NCBI RefSeq assembly: GCF_900299535.1
Contig: NZ_OMKE01000010.1
Coordinates: 124,001 to 188,000 of the forward strand
DNA length: 64,000 nucleotides
Reading direction: 5' to 3'
Origin: Aquimarina aquimarini
GTDB taxonomy: Bacteria; Bacteroidota; Bacteroidia; Flavobacteriales; Flavobacteriaceae
The translations under genes and the position numbers were made by a program. Shown one piece after another: positions 35,764-44,501 of this stretch. The notes below the pieces were generated by a model that saw only the letters and a list, made by a program, of their open reading frames with translations, searched no databases and was not told where the DNA came from. The first letter of the stretch is position 1; each line of letters opens with the position of its first letter.

Positions 35764-36249
35764 ATGTTAGTAGATTTTAATGATCTTCCAGAGACATCTA
35801 GAGTGTGGATTTATCAAGCCAATAGATCATTCACGTTGGAAGAACAGGAAGAAGTAGAAAATAAAGTAAAGGAATTTATAGCACAATGGACAGCTCATGG
35901 AGCTGACCTGAAAGCAGGTTATGAGATGAAATACAAGCGTTTTATAATCATAGGCTTAGATCAAGGAATGAATGCTGCTACAGGGTGTTCTATTGATGCT
36001 TCTGTTCGTTTTATCCTAGAATTAGAAAAAGAATATAATGTAGATCTAATGGATAAAATGAATGTTTCTTTTAAGCAAGGAGAGTTTGTGGCCTATAAAG
36101 CCCTTGCTGATTTTAAAAAAATGGCCAAAAATAGATCTGTATCCCCAAATACTATCGTTTTTAATAACCTGGTTACTAATATTGCTGAATATCGCACTAA
36201 TTGGGAAATCCCAGCAAAAGATAGTTGGCATAACCGTTTTTTAAACTAA
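35764..36249 (+). CDS. Conserved Bacteroidota protein misannotated as ABC transporter ATPase
   Basis: A 161-aa cytosolic protein opening MLVDFNDLPETSRVWIYQAN, with a conserved acidic helix (EEQEEVENKVKEFIAQWTAH), FIIIGLDQGMNAATGCSIDA and FYKQG-type and TNWEIPAKDSWHNRFLN blocks. Orthologues in the same neighbourhood are often named ABC transporter ATPase, but no Walker A, Walker B or signature motif is present. Its function is unknown. The sequence AATGCSIDASVRFIL resembles a substrate-binding loop with a Cys. It is 7 bp upstream of the GH3/beta-lactamase gene and shares its transcript. Confidence 0.82.
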   Translation: MLVDFNDLPETSRVWIYQANRSFTLEEQEEVENKVKEFIAQWTAHGADLKAGYEMKYKRFIIIGLDQGMNAATGCSIDASVRFILELEKEYNVDLMDKMNVSFKQGEFVAYKALADFKKMAKNRSVSPNTIVFNNLVTNIAEYRTNWEIPAKDSWHNRFLN

Positions 36250-36256
36250 ATTTTTC

Positions 36257-39181
36257 GTGCGGCAAATAATTGTAAAGTATATTTCCTTCCTAATTTTTTT
36301 TATAACTTTTGGTGCTAATGCTCAATTAGATGCCCCTTTGTTGGTAAATGATTTTGAAGATCAAAAGAGATGGGTAAATAATGTTTATAATAGGATGACT
36401 CTCAAGCAAAAGGTTGGTCAGTTATTTATGGTAAGTATTGCATCTTCTGCTTCACAAAAGGAGAAAGACGAGATAAAAAGACTTATTAAAGAATTCGAGA
36501 TTGGGGGTGTTGTTTTTTCTAAAGGAGGGCCAAACCGACAAATAAAATTAAATAACGAATTTCAGAAGTTATCAAAAATACCTCTATTAGTTGGTATGGA
36601 TGCAGAGTGGGGATTGGCGATGCGTTTAGATTCTACACAAGCATTTCCGTGGAATATGACTCTTGGCGCAATTCAAGATAATGATTTAATAGAAAAAACA
36701 GGAAAGCAGATAGCAAAACATTGTAGGCGAATAGGAGTACATGTTAATTTTGCGCCTGTAGTTGATATAAATACCAATCCTGAAAATCCTATAATAGGAA
36801 ATCGATCTTTTGGAGAAGATAAAGACTTAGTAGCTCAAAAAGCTTTGGCATTTATGAAAGGAATGCAGAGTGAAGGAATTTTGGCAAGTGCCAAGCATTT
36901 CCCTGGACATGGTGATACTCAAAGTGATTCTCATAAGACATTACCAACTATTAATTTTGATAGTAATAGAATAAATAATGTAGAGCTATATCCATATAAA
37001 AAACTTATCAAAGAAAAGCTTTCTAGTATTATGGTTGCACATCTTAATGTGCCTAGCTTAGAATATAGACAAGGATACCCATCTTCGGTTTCTAAAAAAG
37101 TAGTATCAAATTTACTTAAAGATAGTCTTCAATTTAAAGGCCTGATTTTTACCGATGCACTTAATATGAAAGGTGTGTCAGATTTTAAAGCACCTGGTGA
37201 TATTGATTTAGCAGCCTTTTTAGCAGGAAATGATGTCCTTTTAATGTCAGAAGATGTGCCTTTGGCATCACAAAAAATTGTATCAGCATATTATTCTGGT
37301 GCTATCACAGAAGAACGTTTATCTCATTCTGTTAGAAAAATTCTATATGCAAAATATAAAGCAGGGCTTAATAACTATCAACCTATTAAGACAGCATTTC
37401 TTGATGATGAATTAAATAGTGTTGAAAACACAGTACTTTATCATCGCTTGGTAGAAAATTCACTAACAGTAGTAAAAAATGATAAAGCCTCATTACCAAT
37501 TAAAAATCTTGATCTTAAAAAGATTGCTTATGTTTCATTTGGAGATGATTCAGGAGAAGCTTTTTATAAAGAGTTGAATAAATATACTCAGGTAGACTGG
37601 GTAAAAGCTGGGCAATTAGGTGAGATGATTGATAAATTAAAGAAGTATAATTATGTTATTGTAGGTTTTCATAAATCGAATACATCACCTTGGGGTTCTT
37701 ATAAATTTAAAGATAAAGAATTGGTTTGGTTGTATGAGATAGCTAGATTAAATACTACTGTTCTCAATGTGTTTGCTAAGCCATATGCTATGTTGGATAT
37801 GCAAACTACTACAAACCTAGAGTCAATTTTGATGGCATATCAAAATAGTAAAGTAGCTCAAGAAAAAACAGCACAATTACTTTTTGGTGCCATAGAAGCC
37901 AAAGGAAAACTTCCTGTAAGTATTAGCGAGGAGTTTCCTGTAGGTACAGGCTTGGAAACACGGTTTTTGAATAGATTGTCTTATGGATTGCCAGAGAGTG
38001 TAGGGATGAATTCTTATAAGCTTGAAAAAATCGATTCTATAATTGATTTTACAATACAAGAAAAAATGGCGCCAGGATTACAGCTTATTGTTGCTAGAAA
38101 AGGAAAGGTAATATTCAATAAAAATTATGGATATCATACCTATAATAAACAACGAAAAGTAAAAAGTTCTGATGTATATGATCTGGCATCACTTACAAAA
38201 ATATTAGCAACCTTACCACTGGCTATCGAATTAAAAGATAAGGGAGTTATTTCTTTGAATACCAAAATAGGTAAAATGCTACCTTCTTTTAAAGAGTCTA
38301 ATAAAGAGCATATTACCATACGATCCATGTTGTCACACTATGCGAAATTTAAAGCATGGATTCCGTTTTACTTGCAAACAATGGATTCTATAACTAGAAA
38401 ACCAGATAAAAAATATTATAGAACTAGCCGTTCTAAAGAGTTTAATATTGAAGTGACCAACAATCTTTATTTCCGTAGTGATATGAAAGATTCTTTGTTA
38501 TTGCAAATTAGAGATAGTGAATTGAGAGATAGGTTAAGTTATAAATATAGTGATTTACCATATTACCTTTTAAAAAGGTATATAGAAGATCATTATGATA
38601 ACTCATTACATAAGCTTACTCAACAACACTTTTATAAACCATTAGGTGCAAATCATGCTACGTTTCTACCTCTGAAAAAGTTTAAGAAAAGAAGAATAGT
38701 GCCTACAGAGTATGATAAGATTTTTAGAGGAGAGGTTATTCATGGTTATGTTCATGATCAGGGAGCAGCAATGCTTGGAGGGGTTGCAGGTCATGCAGGA
38801 TTGTTTTCAAATGCCAATGATGTCGCCAAAATAATGCAAATGTATCTTAATGGAGGATATTATGGAGGTAAACAATATTTTGGTCAAGAAACATTAGATG
38901 AGTTTAATACTTGTCATTATTGCCATAGACGAGTACGACGTGGAATAGGGTTTGATAAACCGCAATTAGGAGACTTAGGGCCAACATGTGGATGTGTGTC
39001 AATGGCTAGTTTTGGACATAGTGGTTTTACTGGGACATTTACTTGGGCTGACCCCGAAAAAGAAGTGATTTACGTGTTTTTGAGTAATCGAACCTATCCG
39101 AATGCGGCAAATAGAAAGCTTATATCAAATAATATTCGTTCAGAAATACAAAAGATAATTTATGAATCAATAGAGGATTGA
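36257..39181 (+). CDS. GH3 beta-N-acetylglucosaminidase fused to a beta-lactamase-family domain
   Basis: A 974-aa exported protein from GTG at 36257 (signal 1-23, ANAQ). The N-terminal GH3 domain (about 45-400) has the NagZ-type motif KHFPGHGDTQSDSH at 213-226 and the nucleophile Asp300 in IFTDALNMKG. A GH3 C-terminal half follows (about 400-560). A C-terminal beta-lactamase/serine-hydrolase domain (about 600-960) has Ser645-x-x-Lys648 in ASLTK, a YSD (Tyr-x-Asn-like) motif and HSGFTG (the HxG/KTG equivalent). Such bimodular proteins could remove GlcNAc and cleave or transfer peptide bonds during peptidoglycan recycling. Operon with amidase, MCE and Fe-S genes supports an envelope role. Confidence 0.9.
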   Translation: MRQIIVKYISFLIFFITFGANAQLDAPLLVNDFEDQKRWVNNVYNRMTLKQKVGQLFMVSIASSASQKEKDEIKRLIKEFEIGGVVFSKGGPNRQIKLNNEFQKLSKIPLLVGMDAEWGLAMRLDSTQAFPWNMTLGAIQDNDLIEKTGKQIAKHCRRIGVHVNFAPVVDINTNPENPIIGNRSFGEDKDLVAQKALAFMKGMQSEGILASAKHFPGHGDTQSDSHKTLPTINFDSNRINNVELYPYKKLIKEKLSSIMVAHLNVPSLEYRQGYPSSVSKKVVSNLLKDSLQFKGLIFTDALNMKGVSDFKAPGDIDLAAFLAGNDVLLMSEDVPLASQKIVSAYYSGAITEERLSHSVRKILYAKYKAGLNNYQPIKTAFLDDELNSVENTVLYHRLVENSLTVVKNDKASLPIKNLDLKKIAYVSFGDDSGEAFYKELNKYTQVDWVKAGQLGEMIDKLKKYNYVIVGFHKSNTSPWGSYKFKDKELVWLYEIARLNTTVLNVFAKPYAMLDMQTTTNLESILMAYQNSKVAQEKTAQLLFGAIEAKGKLPVSISEEFPVGTGLETRFLNRLSYGLPESVGMNSYKLEKIDSIIDFTIQEKMAPGLQLIVARKGKVIFNKNYGYHTYNKQRKVKSSDVYDLASLTKILATLPLAIELKDKGVISLNTKIGKMLPSFKESNKEHITIRSMLSHYAKFKAWIPFYLQTMDSITRKPDKKYYRTSRSKEFNIEVTNNLYFRSDMKDSLLLQIRDSELRDRLSYKYSDLPYYLLKRYIEDHYDNSLHKLTQQHFYKPLGANHATFLPLKKFKKRRIVPTEYDKIFRGEVIHGYVHDQGAAMLGGVAGHAGLFSNANDVAKIMQMYLNGGYYGGKQYFGQETLDEFNTCHYCHRRVRRGIGFDKPQLGDLGPTCGCVSMASFGHSGFTGTFTWADPEKEVIYVFLSNRTYPNAANRKLISNNIRSEIQKIIYESIED

Positions 39182-39233
39182 TTTTTAGAACATTTCCTTT
39201 TTGATTCTCTGTTTTAATTTTCAAAAAAGAAAA

Positions 39234-40124
39234 ATGAAGGCTAAAGGTTCAGTGTTTTCTCCAATAATTGCAGGTTGTATGAATTGGGGAGATTGGGGTG
39301 TTAATTTAACTGTAAATCAAGTTTGTAGATTGATTGACGGTTGTCTTGATATAGGTGTTTCTACATTTGATCATGCAGATATTTACGGACATTATACTAC
39401 AGAGTCATTATTTGGGAATGCTATTCAAAAAAAAACATCTCTTAGAGATAAAATAAAGCTAGTAACCAAATGCGGAATTAAATTAGTAACTCCAAACAGG
39501 CCTACTAATAAAATTATATCTTATGATACAAGTAAGGAATATATACTATCTTCTGTAGAACAATCACTACAAAACTTAAAAACAGAGTATATAGACTTAC
39601 TTTTGATTCATAGGCCGAGTCCATTGATGAACCCACAAGAAATTGCAGAAGCTTTTACTAAACTCAAAGACAGTGGGAAGGTTTTATCTTTTGGTGTTTC
39701 TAATTTTACTACAACTCAATTTGAGATGTTGGATTCTTTTATAGATTTGATAACTAATCAGGTAGAGGTGTCCCCGCTGTGTTTAAGTCCTTTTGTTGAT
39801 GGAGTTTTGGATCAATGTATGCTTAAAAAAATTAAACCGATGGCATACTCTGTCATGGCAGGAGGGAAGTTGTTTTCTAATCATCTAGATGATAGAGGAA
39901 CTAGGGTAAATAAAGTGTTGAGAGAATTAAGTGAGAAATATAATGCAACACTAGGCCAAATATTGATCTCTTGGATAATAAAACATCCATCAGGTATCAT
40001 TCCTATAGTTGGTTCTACCAAAATAGACCGCATACGATTGGCTGTAGATGCTTTGAAAATTACTATAACCGATGAAGAGTGGTTTATGATTTGGGAAGCC
40101 TCAGAAGGAAAACCTGTACCTTAA
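39234..40124 (+). CDS. Aldo/keto reductase (YdhF-like)
   Basis: A 296-aa NADPH-dependent reductase. Start ATG at 39234 is chosen because of the A-rich upstream sequence and family alignment; the frame extends to TTG at 39201. TIM-barrel motifs are visible: GCMNWGDWG, TFDHADIYGHYTTESLFG (catalytic Asp and Tyr), KLVTKCGI (Lys), LLLIHRPSPLMNP (His), and C-terminal IPIVGSTKIDRIRLA for NADPH binding. The physiological carbonyl substrate is unknown. It begins 52 bp after the GH3 stop and is probably part of the same transcript. Confidence 0.92.
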   Translation: MKAKGSVFSPIIAGCMNWGDWGVNLTVNQVCRLIDGCLDIGVSTFDHADIYGHYTTESLFGNAIQKKTSLRDKIKLVTKCGIKLVTPNRPTNKIISYDTSKEYILSSVEQSLQNLKTEYIDLLLIHRPSPLMNPQEIAEAFTKLKDSGKVLSFGVSNFTTTQFEMLDSFIDLITNQVEVSPLCLSPFVDGVLDQCMLKKIKPMAYSVMAGGKLFSNHLDDRGTRVNKVLRELSEKYNATLGQILISWIIKHPSGIIPIVGSTKIDRIRLAVDALKITITDEEWFMIWEASEGKPVP

Positions 40125-40351
40125 TTTACTGTTTGGGGTAAGTATTTGTAATGAATAATTCTAAATGATTGTTAAATCGATAGTTATATGTTTGTTATAA
40201 AATACTAGTAAATTACATTTTTTTATTTTTTTTCCATATATTTAAAAATAGTAATTAATGATGTATTTGCGGTTTCATAATTTTTAGTATACCATCAAAA
40301 ATTAATATTTCGTAAATCATATTTATTCTAACCCCACATCACTTAAGACCA

Positions 40352-40807
40352 ATGAATAATTACAAGTTAACATATATTGGATTGATGATATCTCTCTTGA
40401 TATATGTAGTGTCTATTGTTTTAGAATTAGAGCTATTCGAAAATTTTATTATTGTATTAAAAAGTTTAGATAAATTTCAGTTTGATGAGATGATAATTCC
40501 CCTTATAATATTTTTTATATTTATTCTTGGAGATATTAGACAGCATCTTAAAAAAGCACAGATGGAGAATGTAAAAAAAGATATATACAAAGCAATGTTA
40601 TCTTCTAGTCATCATATCCTAAATAACTTTATATATCAGATGGATATTTTTAAAATGACAGCAGAAGATACGCCTGGGTTTGATATACATGTATTAGCTT
40701 ATTATGAAGAAATTATTAGTAATGCATCACATCAGATTAATTCTTTGAGTAACCTGTCTACTATTGATGAGTTTTCTATTCGAACTTCTGTGATGAAAGC
40801 TTCTTGA
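40352..40807 (+). CDS. Small membrane protein of unknown function
   Basis: A 151-aa protein with two hydrophobic segments (about 5-25 and 46-64), then a soluble C-terminal half with helical DIYKAMLSSSHHILNNFIYQ and a Met-rich HQINSLSNLSTI region. The middle HH...NN pattern recalls the first helix of a histidine kinase (SSSHHILNNFIYQMD resembles an H-box with dimerisation helix), but there is no ATPase domain. It ends 10 bp from the convergent rsmD. I do not recognise it. Confidence 0.6.
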   Translation: MNNYKLTYIGLMISLLIYVVSIVLELELFENFIIVLKSLDKFQFDEMIIPLIIFFIFILGDIRQHLKKAQMENVKKDIYKAMLSSSHHILNNFIYQMDIFKMTAEDTPGFDIHVLAYYEEIISNASHQINSLSNLSTIDEFSIRTSVMKAS

Positions 40808-40817
40808 TTTAAAAGAC

Positions 40818-41354
40818 TTATTTTTTAAAAAAACTAAAAACAGAACCTCCGTATTTTCTAGAATTATCAAAATAAGGTGCTTCTTCAAGAGAGGTGTATT
40901 TAGAATGTTCTATGATTAACATACCATCATCATTAAGTAATTCATTCTCAAATACTAGAGTGGCTATTTTTGTAAATTGTTCAATGGTAAAATCATAAGG
41001 AGGGTCAGCAAATATGATATCAGCTTTATGTTTTACCTTTTCAAGGTAGTTATATACATCACTTTTTATTGTTTCTATAGGAGAGCCTAGTTCTTTTGTA
41101 GTACTTTTTATATACCCTACACATGCATAATGTGAATCTACAGCTGTTATGTTTTCGGTGCCTCTTGATATAAATTCATAGCTTATGTTTCCAGTACCAG
41201 CAAAAAGATCTACTACTGAAATAGTAGAGAAGTTATAATAATTCCCTAGAATATTAAATAACCCTTCTTTGGCCATATCTGTAGTAGGGCGAACAGGTAA
41301 TTTCTTTGGTGCCGTAAGTCTTTTTCCTTTGTGTTTTCCTGAAATAATACGCAT
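40818..41354 (-). CDS. rsmD: 16S rRNA (guanine966-N2)-methyltransferase
   Basis: A 178-aa SAM-dependent methyltransferase acting on the small ribosomal subunit. It has the N-terminal MRIISGKHKGKRLTAP, the SAM site FAGTG (51-55) and the catalytic DPPY (117-120), all in the right order for RsmD. Length is standard. The upstream DUF3822 gene ends 3 bp before its start, so they are co-transcribed; the Flavobacteria often keep this pairing. The 3' end is convergent with a small membrane gene. Confidence 0.93.
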   Translation of the reverse strand: MRIISGKHKGKRLTAPKKLPVRPTTDMAKEGLFNILGNYYNFSTISVVDLFAGTGNISYEFISRGTENITAVDSHYACVGYIKSTTKELGSPIETIKSDVYNYLEKVKHKADIIFADPPYDFTIEQFTKIATLVFENELLNDDGMLIIEHSKYTSLEEAPYFDNSRKYGGSVFSFFKK

Positions 41355-41357
41355 AAA

Positions 41358-42182
41358 TTAAAAATGACTAAGTAAAACAAAATGTTGATGAGCCTCAAGA
41401 GGAGGTATATGGGATGAAAAATGTGGTGTTATTTGATGGTTACCAAAACTCACATTACGGATATAGGTGTATGCGATGTTGTAGTATTCACTGTTTTTTG
41501 TGATATTACCAAGAAAAACTAACCTGAACTCTTCTGGGTTTAGTTGTAATTGTTCAGCAGTATACATTAAATAATATAAGAAATCTTCCTTAGTTTGATG
41601 TCTAAAAGTGTTACTTAAAATTAAATTTCCTTTATTAATAACAATGATATCAAAAGAAGCAGTACTCATATTAGCAAAAACAGTAATTTCTCCACTATTT
41701 TTTTCTTGTGTGAGTAGTGAGTTAATTAATATAGTGCTAGAATGTTTATAGGTAAATGACCCAAAATTTTCAAAAAAGAAATTATTAATATTTGTATATG
41801 GTATATATACAGTAACAATATTATGAGGATCTAGTTCATCATAAGCTATAAAATCATGCTCTAGAACTTTTGTGTTAAATTTTAAATAATCACTTAATAA
41901 TTCTTTATTGAATAATGGTTTTGGAACTATAGTATATAAGTCATTTTGATAAATTACTTCAATAGTACTAAATGATTCTTTTACATTTTGATTATGATCA
42001 AATATATGTTTGATCTTGTCTAATAATTGATTGGGTGTGATTTGTATGCCAAAATTTTCGCTTTCTAAAGCCGTTATCTTTTTGTTGGCATCTACTGTGC
42101 AAAAAGAAAGTCCATTCAGGCTTACCTGAATGGACAATGTTTTTGATGTATTATCAATAGTATTATTGATCGTTTGTACCAT
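41358..42182 (-). CDS. DUF3822 family protein
   Basis: A 274-aa protein recognised as DUF3822 from the segment LSIQVSLNGLSFCTVD, LDKIKHIFDHN and YLKFNTKVLEHDFIAYDEL. The fold is expected to be related to actin/PilM-like ATPases, but I see no nucleotide-binding motif and function is unknown. It overlaps the gene upstream (the 42163 gene) by 20 bp and is followed by rsmD after 3 bp. The tight packing in one operon suggests linkage to translation or to an assembly process. Confidence 0.85.
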   Translation of the reverse strand: MVQTINNTIDNTSKTLSIQVSLNGLSFCTVDANKKITALESENFGIQITPNQLLDKIKHIFDHNQNVKESFSTIEVIYQNDLYTIVPKPLFNKELLSDYLKFNTKVLEHDFIAYDELDPHNIVTVYIPYTNINNFFFENFGSFTYKHSSTILINSLLTQEKNSGEITVFANMSTASFDIIVINKGNLILSNTFRHQTKEDFLYYLMYTAEQLQLNPEEFRLVFLGNITKNSEYYNIAYTYIRNVSFGNHQITPHFSSHIPPLEAHQHFVLLSHF

Positions 42183-42807
42183 AAGTTCTTGGCCAGTTAC
42201 CAGATGTCATTACTTCTGTCATTGATCCTACAGATAAGTATGGTCCATTAACTCCATCTACTGATTGTACTTCTTTTTCTTGAGCTAACAAATCTTTATC
42301 TAGATCATGTAGTAGTACATCTTTAGCTACTTTTGCTTCAAAAACAGCAACTCTAAGGTCGTTTTTGTTAATGTAGCCCGCTTTTAGTTCAAAATTAGCA
42401 TCTATTCCTTCAATAGGTATTTTAATCATATTCTTATGATTCCCTGTTTTAAACAATGAATCTTTAACAGATGCATAACCAAGGGTATCTACAATTACAG
42501 TATCTCTTGGTTCGTCAATTTTTAATACTTTATTAAATCTGATAAAACTGGAATCCCTTCTTTGAGTCAAAGTGAATTTAGCAGTATCTATAAATGCAAC
42601 TAACTTAACTGGATTTTCTTCAAATTTTCCAGTTACAGTTCTATGCGCTATCTGAGCTGTACGAATATCTCTTAAATTTTCAACGGCTTTTGCATATCTG
42701 GCTTGCTTAATTTTATTGAATTCGACAGGACCATTAATAGAATTGTATACTAAGTATCCCAAAAACCCTATAATTACCCAAAGAACTAATTGAATTACAA
42801 TTTTCAT
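42163..42807 (-). CDS. Single-pass membrane protein, pseudopilin-like
   Basis: A 214-aa protein: N-terminal helix (about 4-22, VLWVIIGFLGYLVYNSI), then a charged helix with KAVENLRDIRTAQIAHRTVT ending GKF, a pattern also found in type II secretion pseudopilins. A C-terminal acidic/Asp-rich region (KDVLLHDLDKDLLAQEKE) follows. It lacks a canonical prepilin cleavage site (G then F-x-x-x-E) at the start of the hydrophobic stretch. Its 3' end overlaps the DUF3822 start by 20 bp. The call is by pattern only; it could be a generic membrane protein. Confidence 0.55.
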   Translation of the reverse strand: MKIVIQLVLWVIIGFLGYLVYNSINGPVEFNKIKQARYAKAVENLRDIRTAQIAHRTVTGKFEENPVKLVAFIDTAKFTLTQRRDSSFIRFNKVLKIDEPRDTVIVDTLGYASVKDSLFKTGNHKNMIKIPIEGIDANFELKAGYINKNDLRVAVFEAKVAKDVLLHDLDKDLLAQEKEVQSVDGVNGPYLSVGSMTEVMTSGNWPRTYGTNDQ

Positions 42808-42893
42808 TTTATAATTTAGCTTTAAACATTAGTGTATACGCAAATCTACAATTTTTTTTTAATCGTAAAAGTTTATTGCCAAAAAATCATCCT

Positions 42894-42901
42894 TATCTTT
42901 G
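42894..42901 (+). promoter_or_regulatory. Candidate -7 box of the RecD-like helicase gene
   Basis: TATCTTTG fits TAnnTTTG, 42 bp before the ATG at 42944. A TTG lies 15 bp upstream, shorter than the usual 19-bp spacing. Confidence 0.5.
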
Positions 42902-42943
42902 ATTTATTAATGAATATAATGAATTATATAGATAAAATATTTA

Positions 42944-44371
42944 ATGAGGGAAAAAGAATTTTATAGGTTATTAAAAGAAGATTTCCCTTTTGAACCTACT
43001 TTAAAACAAGATATTGTTCTACAAAAACTATCAGATTTTGTGTTATCAGGATCAAAAGACTTACTTTTTTTATTAAAAGGGTATGCTGGTACAGGAAAAA
43101 CCACATTAATTGGTTCTTTAGTTAAAAATCTATGGAAAATAAAGTTAAATGTAGTGCTTTTAGCTCCAACAGGGCGTGCAGCTAAGGTGATTAGTAATTA
43201 TTCAGGAAGACAAGCTCAAACCATTCATCGAAATATTTATTATCCTAAGAAAGATAAAAGTGGAGGAATGGCTTTTCAATTGAAACAAAATAAGAGTCGC
43301 AACACTATTTTTATAGTTGATGAAGCTTCTATGATACCTGATACACCAAGCGATAGTAAGCTTTTTGAGAATGGATCATTACTCGATGATTTGATGATGT
43401 ATGTATATTCTGGCCATAATTGTAAAGCTCTTTTTATTGGTGACACAGCACAGTTACCTCCAGTGAGGTTAGAAGTAAGCCCAGCATTGGATATGGATAA
43501 TTTATCTATGGGGTTTAATAAAGAAGTCACTCAGATAGAACTTGATGAAGTTGTAAGACAAGCAGAGGGGAGTGGTATTTTGATGAATGCAACCCGATTA
43601 CGAGAAATAATAGCGGAAGGATTTTATGGTTCTTTTCAGTTTAAAATTGCTGGATACCCCGATGTAATACGATTTTTTGATGGCCATGAGATTATGGAGG
43701 CTCTAAATGATGCTTATTCTAGCTCAGGGCATGAAGAATCTGTAATCATACTTCGATCCAATAAAAGAGCAAATATATATAATCAACAAATCCGTTCAAG
43801 AATACTTTTTCAAGAAGAAGAACTTTCTCCTGGAGATTATTTAATGGTGGTAAAGAATAATTATTTTTGGCTAGATACCAAAAGTGAAGCAGGTTTTATT
43901 GCTAATGGTGATATAATTAAAGTATTAGAAATTTTCTCAATAAAAGAGTTATATGGATTTCGATTTGCTGTAGTAAATGTCAATATGGTTGATTATCCAA
44001 ATCAAAAACCTTTTGAAACAGTTTTATTACTTGATACATTAACATCAGAAACACCATCTTTATCTTATGAAGAATCTAATAAATTGTATCAAGAAGTATT
44101 AAAAGATTTTGAAAACGAAAAATCAAAATATAAACGGTTTTTGGGAGTGAAAAAGAATAAATTCTTTAATAGTTTACAAGTTAAGTTTTCTTATGCAATT
44201 ACGTGCCATAAATCTCAAGGAGGACAGTGGGATAAAGTTTTTATAGAACAACCTTATCTTCCTGATGGAATCAATAAGGATTATTTGAGGTGGTTATATA
44301 CAGCCGTTACTCGTGCAAGAAAAGAATTATACTTAATTGGGTTTAAAGATGATTTTTTTGAAGAAAATTAA
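42944..44371 (+). CDS. RecD-like ATP-dependent DNA helicase (superfamily I)
   Basis: A 475-aa cytosolic helicase. Walker A is LLKGYAGTGKTT (46-53 region), Walker B/DEAD-like IFIVDEASM (near 130), motif with VVRQAEGSG, and the C-terminal UvrD/RecD motif with ITCHKSQGGQWDKVF and LYTAVTRARKELYLIG. It is shorter than RecD of RecBCD and lacks a RecBC context, so it is the stand-alone RecD2-like or exodeoxyribonuclease V alpha-like form found in Bacteroidota. Expected function: ATP-driven 5'-3' unwinding in repair or replication restart. Divergent from the DUF3822 operon. Confidence 0.88.
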   Translation: MREKEFYRLLKEDFPFEPTLKQDIVLQKLSDFVLSGSKDLLFLLKGYAGTGKTTLIGSLVKNLWKIKLNVVLLAPTGRAAKVISNYSGRQAQTIHRNIYYPKKDKSGGMAFQLKQNKSRNTIFIVDEASMIPDTPSDSKLFENGSLLDDLMMYVYSGHNCKALFIGDTAQLPPVRLEVSPALDMDNLSMGFNKEVTQIELDEVVRQAEGSGILMNATRLREIIAEGFYGSFQFKIAGYPDVIRFFDGHEIMEALNDAYSSSGHEESVIILRSNKRANIYNQQIRSRILFQEEELSPGDYLMVVKNNYFWLDTKSEAGFIANGDIIKVLEIFSIKELYGFRFAVVNVNMVDYPNQKPFETVLLLDTLTSETPSLSYEESNKLYQEVLKDFENEKSKYKRFLGVKKNKFFNSLQVKFSYAITCHKSQGGQWDKVFIEQPYLPDGINKDYLRWLYTAVTRARKELYLIGFKDDFFEEN

Positions 44372-44469
44372 GATTTTATAAAGATGTAAATATTAAATTT
44401 TAAGATTTTTTTAATAAATTATAATGAAACTAAATAAGTAACCTGATCTGGGAATTAATTAAAAAAAGT

Positions 44470-44477
44470 TATTTTTG
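44470..44477 (+). promoter_or_regulatory. Candidate -7 box of the kdsB-kdnB fusion gene
   Basis: TATTTTTG fits TAnnTTTG, 25 bp before the TTG start at 44502. CTG is at the -33 spacing of 19 bp (one mismatch from TTG). Confidence 0.55.
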
Positions 44478-44501
44478 CAAGTCTAGAAAAGCAACAAAAT
44501 T

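Noticed and set aside
43276..43530. 84-codon minus-strand frame
   Set aside because: Antisense to the helicase core, where the plus-strand motifs are intact.
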